Assembly: GCA_018857735.1 (NCBI GenBank)
Contig: JABMCL010002055.1
Coordinates: 1,465,001-1,529,000, forward strand
Length of the DNA stretch: 64,000 bases
From: Alviniconcha marisindica
Lineage: Eukaryota; Mollusca; Gastropoda; Provannidae
Reading direction: 5' to 3'
The position numbers were made by a program, and so were the translations under genes. Positions 8,601 through 18,026 of the stretch are shown here, piece after piece; the first letter of the stretch is position 1, and each line of letters begins with the position of its first letter. Under the pieces are notes generated by a model that worked only from the letters and a program-made list of their open reading frames with translations, made no database searches and was not told the DNA's origin.

Positions 8601-10972
8601 GGTTATTGTGCTGTCTAGTTGTTACATGGCTAGTGCCATCAGAAACTGCTACTGTCTCAGTGCATGTTCCATGTATGGTAACCGTGCACTAGTTTACGGT
8701 GTCACATTATTAAAAGCCACATTGCCGCCTGCACTCCTGGAAGATGACCAGCATCTTTTTACATGCTACTGCGGTAACACGGGAGTAGAACAGATACCAA
8801 AATAAAAGTCAGCACAGAAAGTTGACCATGGAGAAGAAAATCTGCTGATCCTGCAGGGACTCAAACCCAGGTGCCTATCTGTGTTTCCGGTGTACATGAT
8901 GCCTATCTCAGTATCTGTGTTTCCGGTATACATGATGCCGATCTTAGTATCTGTGTTTCAGGTGTACATGATGCCTATCTCAGTATCTGTGTTTCAGGTG
9001 TACATGACGCCTATCTCAGTATCTGTGTTTCAGATGTACATGGTGCCCATCTCAGTATGTGTTTCAGGTGTACATGATGCCTATCTGTGTTTCAGGTGTA
9101 CATGATGCATTTCTCAGTGTCTGTGTTTTAGGCGTACATGATGCCTATCATGTGTTTCAGATGTACATAATGCCTATCTGTGTTTCAGGTGCACCTGATG
9201 CCTATCTCAGTACCTGTGTTTCAGGTGTACATGATGCCTATCTGTGTTTCAGGTGCACATGATGCCTATCTCAGTACCTGTGTTTCAGGTGTACACGATG
9301 TCAGTGTGTGGTGATCGCCTGGTGGTGGGCACAGCAGGCCGCCGTGTCCTGGTGTGGGACCTGCGCAACATGGGCTACGTTCAGCAGCGACGGGAGTCCA
9401 ACCTCAAGTACCAAACGCGCTGCATCCGCTGCTTCCCCAACAAGCAGGGCTACGTCCTCAGCTCCATCGAAGGTGACTGTTTCGGATGATGCTGGGGTGC
9501 CCAGTGTGGGTGCCAGTGGCGTAGTCATTAGCACAGCAGTCAGGTGGTTTCAGGTTCAGCCCTGGCTTGAGAGGCGGATGTGTGCAGTCTTTTGTGGCCT
9601 CCGTTGCCCCAGGTGGCTGCTGCATGCAAGCCCTGGATGGCTCGGCCAGGGAAGCTGACTTTCAGTGCACTGGCATAGGTTCCAGCAGGAGCATGCCCCT
9701 CATCTGTTCCTTTGCACCAAGGAGCTGGCTTATGCTCATCCCCTGAGCTTTCATGGCTCAAGAAAGGACTTGGATTTAAAATCACCTTTTTTTAAATATT
9801 GTTATAGAATACCTGTTTTATAATATGTGCATGTGTGTGTGAATATTCTCAGTAAGAAATGATTCCTTATCCATAACTTACCTATCATATATAAATCTAA
9901 ATCTGGGAAGACAGTGGACAGATTGTTGTGCATGTAGACTGGGCCCTGTCAACATTTTTTTCCCTGTCAATCCAGGCCGTGTGGCAGTGGAGTACCTGGA
10001 CCCCAGCCCAGAAATTCAGAAGAAGAAGTATGCGTTCAAGTGTCACCGGATCAAAGAGGACGGCATGGAGAAGATCTACCCAGTCAATGCCATCGCTTTC
10101 CACAACATCTACAACACTTTCGCCACAGGTGGTTCTGACGGCTACGTCAACATCTGGGATGGCTTCCACAAAAAGAGGCTCTGCCAGTTCCACAGGTTAG
10201 TGTTTGTATTGGAATTTTGTCCCCTTTTTGTTCTGTTCCATAACATTCCACCTGCGTGTCGCAGTTCCTGAACTGTGCCATACTACTTTGACTACCATTG
10301 CTGTTACTTCAACTGATGTTGCAGGAAGAGAGGAGCTCTCATAGGTTTGGAACGTCACTTGGGCCCATCTTTGATGATGTCAGTTAACTTCTGCTCTCCC
10401 GTGTGTTTTATTTCTCAAAGTTTGAGTGCTGTGATATTCTTGGTTTGGTCAGATTTTAGTGGTATCGCCTTTGTCTCACCCCGGGTGTCAGGCAAGATCC
10501 ATCACTCGAGCAGTCAGTTGACATTGAGACTTATTCCTTGTTGTGTTCATCAGTCTTTGCTGATCATTCAGGATTGACTAACACTGTCACACTCATTCAT
10601 TACTTAGAGCTCTTTTGGGGTGACTTGTCATCCACATGCACAGTAAGTTTGGAGCATTTTATACTGCCACACCTCTCCCCCTAGTATTTGTATATTTCTT
10701 TGCCACGTTGTAGAGTGTGATAGTTTGAGGGATCCCTCACAACTGTGTCTCAGTAGTCTAAACTGTTTAGAACAGGACAGTCTAAAAATGCTCAAACTAT
10801 TGTTGCTTGCAGATACCCTACAAGTATCGCATCTCTGGGCTTCAGCAATGATGGCAGTGTCCTGGCCATTGCGTCTTCCTACATGTTTGAACAGGATGAG
10901 AAGGAAAATGTCCCCGATGACACCATCTTCATCCGAAATGTCACTGACCAGGAAACAAAACCAAAATCATGA
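5629..10972 (+). CDS. BUB3: BUB3 mitotic checkpoint WD40 protein (6 coding exons)
   Basis: Coding exons: 5629-5832, 6946-7015, 8169-8320, 9289-9472, 9976-10195, 10813-10972. All junctions are GT-AG and the phases join (0, 1, 0, 1, 2) to give 329 aa; the usual animal length is about 328. Recognisable BUB3 blocks in order are [11 protein letters not shown] (exon 1), [13 protein letters not shown] (exon 2), [15 protein letters not shown] (exon 3), [20 protein letters not shown] (exon 4), [14 protein letters not shown] (exon 5) and [20 protein letters not shown] (exon 6). The family folds as a seven-bladed WD40 propeller that binds GLEBS motifs of BUB1 and BUBR1 at kinetochores and supports the spindle checkpoint; this role is known for the family and inferred here. 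A second ATG at 5635 has the better context (A at -3, G at +4), so the protein may start at residue 3. Introns 1 and 3 carry splice-site-derived tandem arrays. The reading frame appears intact. Confidence 0.97.
5818..5935 (+). repeat. 54-bp tandem duplication of the BUB3 exon 1 donor
   Basis: The exon 1 end plus intron start, TTCCAG|GTAGACAACTTATC, is copied 54 nt downstream as TTTCAG|GTACACAGCTTATC (second donor after 5886), with matching flanks (AAATATTATTAATGC and AACATTATCAATGC). Use of the second donor would add 18 codons in frame with no stop. The upstream site gives the conserved protein and is taken as the real donor. Confidence 0.8.
6614..6945 (+). repeat. 47-bp minisatellite made of BUB3 exon 2 splice acceptors
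   Basis: Seven units end at the true exon 2 acceptor (AG at 6945). Each contains TGCTTTCAG followed by GATGCAGTACATACAGT, the start of exon 2 (exon 2 reads GATGCGATACATGCATACAGT), then TTCACTAATAAAGATAC. Intact decoy AGs fall at 6623, 6670, 6717, 6764, 6811 and 6907; the unit at 6853 is broken (TTTCAT). Each decoy would bring an in-frame TAA within eight codons. Each unit also carries an AATAAA hexamer. Confidence 0.92.
7556..7690. repeat. Short imperfect tandem repeat in BUB3 intron 2
   Basis: The motif TGTTTTGACCAAAACAA followed by ATACCCC-like sequence recurs about three times, with inverted echoes (TAGCTCAACC) on both sides near 7550 and 7635-7690. Nothing coding is seen in it. Confidence 0.65.
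8596..8868 (-). mobile_element. SINE copy, family A, in BUB3 intron 3
   Basis: Contains the full block order of family A and reaches the B-box complement, GGACTCAAACCCA, at its right end. The A-box half of the tRNA-like head is missing: the acceptor-derived minisatellite starts immediately after the B box. The array may have replaced the head, or it may have grown from the insertion edge. Confidence 0.8.
8869..9288 (+). repeat. 28/36-bp minisatellite made of BUB3 exon 4 splice acceptors
   Basis: Units read CTGTGTTTCAG then GTGTACATGATGCCTATC, a near copy of the true exon 4 junction TGTTTCAG|GTGTACACGATG. Decoy AGs fall at 8961, 8997, 9033, 9067, 9095, 9131, 9160, 9188, 9224 and 9252, and the true AG is at 9288. 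The two leftmost units have lost AG (TTTCCGG). Spacing alternates between 36 and 28-34 nt. The unit nearest the exon (acceptor at 9252) would add exactly 12 codons in frame without a stop. Confidence 0.92.
9517..9590 (+). mobile_element. Possible tRNA-like SINE head in BUB3 intron 4
   Basis: TGGCGTAGTCA resembles an A box and GGTTCAGCCC resembles a B box about 40 nt later. No second copy of this head was found in the window, so it could be chance. Confidence 0.3.
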
Positions 10973-13610
10973 GACCATGACCACTTACCTTCATGGAAGG
11001 GGTTGGGGGTGGGGACTTAAAGAACATTCGGCTTTAATGCAAGCCATTCCGGGGTTTTTTAATTGATTTTTTTAATCTGCTGTACTTCTTCACTGCCAGT
11101 TTGATGACTGAGAGAGAGAGAGAGACTGGGAGACTGAGGAAATCACCTCCCAGAGACACTGAACTGTTCCTAAATTTACCCCACCGTTGAGTCTGTATGT
11201 TGCCTCACTTCTGCCCTGAACTCTCTCATCCCCATCACTGAGCAGACTGTTCATACCGTTACTGTCACAACCGCCACACACACCTACCTGGTATTTTGTT
11301 GTTGGTATAGCACTGAGAAATTAGAGTGAGAGTCTTGCAGCTGGACATCCCATCGCTATTGCCCAGAGCAGGTGGTCATTCCCTGTTGACCTAAATCCAG
11401 TTCAGGTCATTGCAATACCATGCTCTTCAAAACTTGTTTTTCTCAGCTTCATCTCTGACGCTGACAACATTGAAGTTTGAACCCCTTCTCCTTGTATGTA
11501 AGGTGTGCCTGTGGCTGTAATCTTGTCCAAATTCATTTTTATTCCTCTGTGTCCTTACTTCCTCAGTTTTGAGATGCACTGACATCATCACCTTGTGTGA
11601 ATCATCAGGCTGTGTACAGAACTCGATTAAAGAAGGAAGAAAGAAGTGATGTTTATCCAGCTGGATTCTGTGAGCTCTGTAAGGGTGTAGTGCTAAGTGA
11701 CGGGGATAAGAGATGAGCATTACTTTGTATTTATCTCAGTGTCAGTTTTTGTGCTGCCAGTGACAGCTTGGAAGCATCTTTGAGGCAAAATTTGGGATCA
11801 GGGAGATGCAACAACAACAACAGTGTGTGTGTGTGTGTGTGTGCATTACTGTCTGATTTGTTACTTCAAAAAAACAAAACAAAGAACTGTATTGCATGAC
11901 TGAGGTGCAAAAAATATTTGTGTAACAAGCACAACATTTTGCAGAATAAGAGGATTCCATACCTTAATCAGTTGTAGATAAAGTGAGATTTTTACAAAGT
12001 CAGAATGGCTGCCCCACTCAATCCTTTTTCATGCAGTTGCAGCAAACATACATCGCATTAATGTTTGGTGGGAGGAGGGTTACATTTAAAAATTGGGTTC
12101 ACTTATTGCCACTTGGTTACAGACCTGATGAAAGCATTGCCCAGATTGATTCAAGTATTTTATGCTTATGATCCATTGTGTTTTGTTTCTGTTTTTGTGT
12201 GTTCTGTAAACACACTGGGTTCATCTTTGTAAACACACTGGGTTCATCTGAAGTGAGGCATAAGTTGTAAGCATCTGATGCTCTAAATAATTTGGGAATA
12301 TTTCTTTGTTCAGATAAAGAAATGAAGAAAGGAATTATGAAATAACAAACGTTAAACAGTTTATCTAAAGAAAATAGCTGAAACAAAGCTGACTACCAGC
12401 CTTGTAAGTTATAGATCAAAAAAGGCCTCCTTTTTAACCTTTCGTTTGTTTGGGGTAATGGGTAATTGTTTTATCAGTTGGTTGTTGTCATTGTTAATTA
12501 TGTATTTTTAAAATTCAGAATTATTGACACAATTTCCCATTGACAGAAAGTAAGTACAATTGAATCCCATTTACTGACAAAAGCAGCAACCATTTGAGAC
12601 ATGTCACCATTCCAAAATGACCAATACTTTCGGTTGATTTTTGTTTGGAGCGATTTGCCATTGAAACAAAATAGGTACACACTGGTTGACTGAAGTAAGT
12701 GATGTTCCCTACCACTGTATGTACTTGTGACAAACTGCTTCTGCATTTTTATTCTTTTTCTTTTTTACAAATGTGTGTCCTTCATCTGCTATAGGGACTA
12801 GTAATTGTATGTTTTGTATGTTGTGGTCCAACTTCAAGACCATGACATTTTGTGTTCTAGGATTCCACATTTTGTGTGTGTGTGGTCCAACTTCAAGACC
12901 TTGACATTTTGTGTTCGAGGACTCCACATTTTGTGTATGTGTGTGTGTGGTCAAACTACAAGACCTTGACATTTTGTGTTCTAGGGCTCCATATCGTGTG
13001 TGTATGTGTGTGTGTGTGTGGTCAAACTTCAAGACCGTAACATTTTGTGTTCTAGGGCTCTACATTTTGTGTGTGATTTAGCTGAAAAATGCTGTGGCCA
13101 CAGCTGATTACTTCATACAATGTCAAGTCAACCACAGCCATGGAGGGTATATCAAAAAGCACAAAATAAAAACATCAAGAACAGGGTTTGGACCCTCTTG
13201 TCTTGAAGGAATGAAAAATCTAAGACAATGCTGACTACCAATGTTTGGAATGATTGTTGCTTTGGAAACAAGAAAAGAAGCTTTTTTTCCCTTTGAAAAT
13301 TCACACATTGTCTTGCCCCATCCCATCGAAAGACATTCATGCTTAACCTTTTGTGTTTGACATTAAAGGCAGAGGCAGTTGGGACCACCAAGCGTACTGC
13401 TGCATTACAAGAATTGGTGGTCAAAGTACAAGAAAATGCTGTGCAATGCTGACATTTGACAGAATTTCATCCTGACTTTAAGGATTTCTCTTTATTAAGT
13501 AGGGTCTACTCTCGCCTGTTTTCTTCTGTTTGAGAAATTGTCTTGGTGTTATTAAGTCCGAGGTTGTAATGGTTTATGAATGAAATAAAAAATATGTATG
13601 TATCACATGT
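10973..13610 (+). other. BUB3: Probable BUB3 3' UTR
   Basis: Non-coding sequence after the TGA at 10970-10972. AATAAA hexamers lie at 13165-13170 and 13584-13589. The second is followed by a TG-rich stretch that would suit a downstream element, so a 3' end near 13.6 kb is plausible. The transcript end is inferred from these signals only. Confidence 0.4.
12811..13075. repeat. About 60-bp minisatellite in BUB3 3' sequence
   Basis: Four to five units carry TCCAACTTCAAGACC, TTGACATTTTGTGTTC and TCCACATTTTGTGTGTG in order, with small changes between units and variable (TG)n linkers. Confidence 0.9.
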
Positions 13611-13845
13611 GTATCTTCCAGCCACTGTCACAGTGGGCATGAAGGAAGCTTGCTGTGTCTTTTGGTGATGGAAACAATTGTCTTTGAATATGCGTAAGTT
13701 GGTGTTTTATGCCCAGTCACCCAATGAATATGAGTGATTCACATCCTTCAATACAGCACAGCCAAGGGATTGCTTTCCTGTCTGACCTCATCATAACATG
13801 ACTGGTAAGCGCTGGAACAAACAGACAAAGGCAGCACATTCTAAA

Positions 13846-13928
13846 ACTGGCTGACATTGGTTACAAGCAAACTGGCTGACATCATTGGTTACAAGCAAAC
13901 TGGCTGACATCATTGGTTACAAGCAAAA
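13846..13928. repeat. 31-bp tandem repeat, about 3 units
   Basis: AACTGGCTGACATCATTGG plus TTACAAGCA repeats almost exactly; the first unit lacks CATCAT-type bases. Downstream of BUB3, non-coding. Confidence 0.85.
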
Positions 13929-14149
13929 GCATCACACTAGTGACCACTTTTGTTGTCATCTGGACAGATTCGTGGCAGCCTGCGTAGACTTGGCATTAAC
14001 TGGAGCATATTCACATTCCAGTCACCTATTCATTCAGAATTAAGTCTTACTTGAAAACAGAATACAGATCCAGACAAGTAAACTTGAACCCTTCCATGTT
14101 CGGAACAGGCAAACTAGCTTCATGTGTGGCTATAGCATCATTTCATCTT

Positions 14150-14400
14150 GGGGAGTGGGGATAGTGGTCAAAAGGTTGCGGGTTTGATGGAATTTTCTTC
14201 TCCAGGGTCAACTTTCCATGCTGACTCTTATTTCGGTATCCATTCTGCCCCTGTGTTACCACAGTAGCATGTGAAAGATCTTGGCCATTCTGCCAAAAGT
14301 GCCGGTGGCAGGTTACAGCTAAACGTGCATGCGCCAGCCATGTAACAACCAAACAGTGCTGTAAGTGCACCACTTCAGTGAATATTCAAAACAGACTCTA
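14150..14400 (+). mobile_element. SINE copy, family A, opposite orientation
   Basis: On the plus strand it starts with a decayed head (B-box-like GCGGGTTTGATGG), then CAACTTTCCATGCTGACTC, the TGTTACCACAGTAGCATG block and GGCAGGTTACAGCTAAACG. This is the reverse complement order of the copies at 4228, 8596 and 34290. Confidence 0.75.
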
Positions 14401-14875
14401 AAAAAACTAGTCACTCATTTAGAATCACATGTGACAAAAGCACACGAGTCTGCTCGAGAGCGGAGAATAATGCTATATAAAAGCAATCGACACATATTTT
14501 ATGCAGATGACGCATTACTTTGGCACCCTGCCATCTTTCTTGACTTTTGAATCAAACATCTGGGCTCATTTTGGGAATATATATGCAAGATGTAGATGAT
14601 AGTATATACATGTGATGTAAGTAGTTCACCCTTGAATCTACAAAGTAGCCTGCTGCTTCTGGTACATGTGTATGACAATAACAGTATGGTGTAAAAGACT
14701 GGTATGGGTTTCCAGCTCTGTTAAAATATATTCAGCCTTGCACATATGCATGCATGCACATGCATACTGTGTGTATGTGTGTGCAACATGATTGTAATAT
14801 AAATGTGAAGATATACATGTTAATTTATTTTGTTCCCCCCATGAGACTGGGCAGATGGCCTGAAATCATTAAAGA

Positions 14876-14878
<3 letters not shown>

Positions 14879-14937
<59 letters not shown>

Positions 14938-15023
14938 CCCCCTCCCTCCTTCCCTCCCCCTCTCTCTCTCTCTCTCTCTCCCTCCTTCCCTCCCCCACCC
15001 TCTCTCTCTCTCTCTCTCTTTCT
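14879..15023. repeat. (TC)n microsatellite with CCTCC interruptions
   Basis: About 145 bp of CT repeats broken by C-rich CCCTCCTTCCCTCCC blocks. Long serine/leucine or arginine/glutamate reading frames across it are repeat artefacts. Confidence 0.95.
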
Positions 15024-16009
15024 CATGCTGAGGTGATTGTGCAGTTGACAGGGTGTTTAAATCCAATCTATCTCAATACAAACACATGTAAAACAAGAAC
15101 ACTTTTTTGCATTAAAATCATTGTCAAGCCAATGCAAAACAGTTGCAGGCACAGGTACAGAAACAGGTGTCTGAACTACACAGTTACAAACAACAGAATC
15201 TGTATACTAATGTGCACTTGATGACATTTTTGATCTTGGGATGACCCTGAAAACAAGCAAGTGACAGCAGCAGCATCTGAAGCTTTGCTGATCTCTACAG
15301 AGGATCTTGGCAACCAGTCTCCAAACGACAGGATCATCTCCATCTGTTAATCTGCTGTCTCAAGGTTTGGGAAAGCCATTTGAATAGCCAGCTCCCATCA
15401 ATGGGCGACTTAGCTGCAGATCACCCCGCTTGGTGGCGCTGGGCATATTTGGGGCTTTGACAAAGCTCAAGTCAGCTGCAAATGATCTGCCCTACATTAC
15501 CCAGGTGGCACTGGGCCTATTTGGGCAGTGCAATGCTCAAGCCAGCAAAGTTGCTCATTGAAGTAATGAAAATGCTGTGTCAGCCTTCCACTCTTTTACA
15601 CCTCAATATTCTTCCAAGCACTGGATATAGTTCATCCCCAATAAAGATAAGTGGATTAGTTCTCCATCTTGTTTTTCACCATTTAAGTGTTGTTTTGTAG
15701 CTTCATAAAGGGGATTAACCAAAAAATTTGCATGTTGTGTTTTGTACTAATAAATAGTGTTATTTTGAACCTTCCGTGTGGATCTCTTTTACACCTCAGT
15801 TGTTCTTCATTAGGAGTATAGCCACACTCATTTTGATCATTGTGTTGCTGTTGTACATTACTTGTGTTTCCATACCATCAGCTGATAAGTCCTCTTTTGT
15901 CAAAAGATGGACATGGAATTTTTAACATGCACAACTATCTTAGTGGGTGCTTTTTGCACACACAGGCACTGACAAGTCTGCAGAAGTGTTGATTCAGACA
16001 AAACTGAAA

Positions 16010-16490
16010 AATAATAATAATAATAACTCTTATATAGCGCTATCCCCATAAAAGTTTACAAGCTCGCGGCACTGTACATTATCAACATCAAAATCCGCTT
16101 GACAATCAACAACAACAACAAAAAGTACAAGTACTATAAATCATTTATAGTACTTGTACTTTTTGTTGTTGTTCATTGTCATTTTGATATTGATGAATGC
16201 ATTTATTAAATGCATTCATCAATATCAAAATGACAAAAATGCCAGGATGAGAAAAAGAAGGGGGAAAAAAAGGGGGGGGGGGGGGGGAAGAAGAAGCAAA
16301 GTACTGTAAATGCGTACATCGATATTAAAGCATTTCACACACACGGAAATAATCACAAGTCCTATAAAATAATGCATATATTAATATCAACATGACAATC
16401 AGAAAAGCACAAGTACTGTCATGACAATCAGAAAAGAACAAAACTAATACTGTAAATACATACATCAACACTAAAAACTATTTCACACAC
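16010..16490. repeat. Direct and inverted repeat cluster with twin perfect palindromes
   Basis: A unit containing ATCAATATCAAAATGACA, AAAGTACAAGTACT and GTAAATGCATACATC recurs in both orientations. Two inversions produce adjacent perfect palindromes: arms 16111-16141 and 16143-16173 (31 bp, 1-nt spacer), and arms 16177-16205 and 16207-16235 (29 bp, 1-nt spacer). They are separated by only 3 nt. Confidence 0.93.
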
Positions 16491-16600
16491 AGCCACCTAC
16501 TATATTACACACAGACACCTGCACACTTGCACTCACCTCCTCACAAGCACACGCGCATGCACACACACTCACGCACACAGTCCTTCAACCTGTGTTGACC

Positions 16601-16673
16601 AGGATTCATACTCATCCTAACTGTTTTTATTGGACCAACAGTACAGCCCATTGACCACTGAGCTACAGCCGTT
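16601..16673 (-). mobile_element. tRNA-like SINE head
   Basis: On the minus strand the sequence has a canonical A box, TAGCTCAGTGG, and a B-box-like GTATGAATCC further on. An insertion between the boxes and poor arm pairing argue for a SINE or tRNA relic rather than a functional tRNA gene. Confidence 0.5.
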
Positions 16674-17194
16674 CTTTACTCTAATTCTCTGTTTCCCAGC
16701 CTGTCTTTTATTCTTTAGTGATACTCCAGCAAACTTTTTTTTTTTTAACCCTTCCCCTCTATAACATACTACATTTCATTAGCTTCTTTGGGTGCTCGCT
16801 TTTCTTTTCTTTTTTATTCTGTCTATTTTATTGATCTCCATGCTGGTTTTAGAAGTACATATATCGCTCCAACACTGCCTGTCCTGATTCTGCTGGTACA
16901 GGGTTCCAGGCGAGATCAACAGGAGGGAGGTGGACCCGGCTAGACCCTCAAGTTAGCCCAGAAGAGATCATGAGCAGGGAGGTGGAGCTGGGCTGCAAAA
17001 GTTGGACTTCTTTCGCTTTGGGTTGTTCCTCAACAGCAGTGCAACGGACATTGTCCTTGTGACTGCCCAGCACGGCAGTTGAAACAGCAACTGCGTAGTG
17101 CACTAAAAAAAAAAAAAAAAAAGACACCGCCATAACACTTCTATTGTTCTGGTGGCAGTCTGCGGTCTTTTTCAGGCGGTATCCGCGGTCGAGC

Positions 17195-17300
17195 CTTCAC
17201 TCTCTCGCCGCCCCCCCCCCCCCCCCCCCCCACCCTCCTCCCCAAGTCCCCATCCCTAATAAGCAACCTCGCTTCTGTGGACGTAAAGCAAAATGTTTTA
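17195..17300 (+). mobile_element. SINE tail fragment with a poly(C) run
   Basis: CCATCCCTAATAAGC followed by CTGTGGACGTAAAGCA matches the shared tail of families B and C, here reading on the plus strand. It sits next to a 21-nt C run (17211-17231). Confidence 0.6.
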
Positions 17301-17969
17301 GCTTTGCCTGTACATCTAGAGTCCATCTGCACTACCCCCTCCCCCGTAAAGATTTAATTAAAGCAGATGAATACAAAAGCCTGGAGACATTTTAATCACA
17401 GGCAACTCACATAAAACATACTGTCGAGAGTTGCTGATATTGTCAATACAACTAGAGTTAAAGTTTGTGTGTTTTAACAAATGCGGGTCAGCCAAAAGAG
17501 GGGAAGTAAACTTACAAAAAAGGACGATTTGTATTTTACGCGTAATTCACAAGTTGTTCCCCCTGCCTCATACTGCCATGATTGTGCCCTTGGCCACACC
17601 TCCGACGAGAGGTGAAAAAAGAAAAATGCAATTACTGACGAGTTGCTATTTTTCTTCAATATGTAACCAAAAATGTCTAATTATTCTGAATAGCATACAC
17701 ACAATCGTAGACACAGTATAGCTCTATTGTGCTTCGAGCAGTTTTTTCTCATAGAGGGTGGAAGGGTGGGGGAATCCACCTGAGGCCGAGTTATGTCCCC
17801 TACCAAAAACTTCATTATCAAACACTATCTACATGTGACAATATCTCGCCTTTAATGCCACATTTTATATTTCTCTGTGTTCAAAGCTACATGTTGGATT
17901 GCATAATTAGTAGACAAATCGTCGTTTTTCTCTGGTATTCACTACACAAAATTCACCATTCCCTCTGAG

Positions 17970-17981
17970 TGCGCATGCGTA
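17970..17981. promoter_or_regulatory. NRF1-like site upstream of PWWP2
   Basis: TGCGCATGCGTA lies 46 bp before the PWWP2 start codon and differs from the NRF1 palindrome TGCGCATGCGCA at one base. A close NRF1 site is typical of housekeeping promoters. The start codon is itself embedded in AAAATGGCGG, a YY1-like context. Binding is inferred. Confidence 0.5.
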
Positions 17982-18026
17982 CTACTTCTGTTTCATCAAT
18001 GTGGAAGAGAGCAGTCTAAAAAGAAA

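Noticed and set aside
8871..9262. Repetitive reading frames with [16 protein letters not shown] repeats
   Set aside because: They are translations of the 36-bp minisatellite, not a gene. Only the unit nearest exon 4 could be coding, through alternative splicing.
14754..15221. Long frames rich in S/L or R/E across CT repeats (also at 25.6, 26.2, 48.5 and 63.2 kb)
   Set aside because: Dinucleotide repeats are open in several frames; there is no protein signal.
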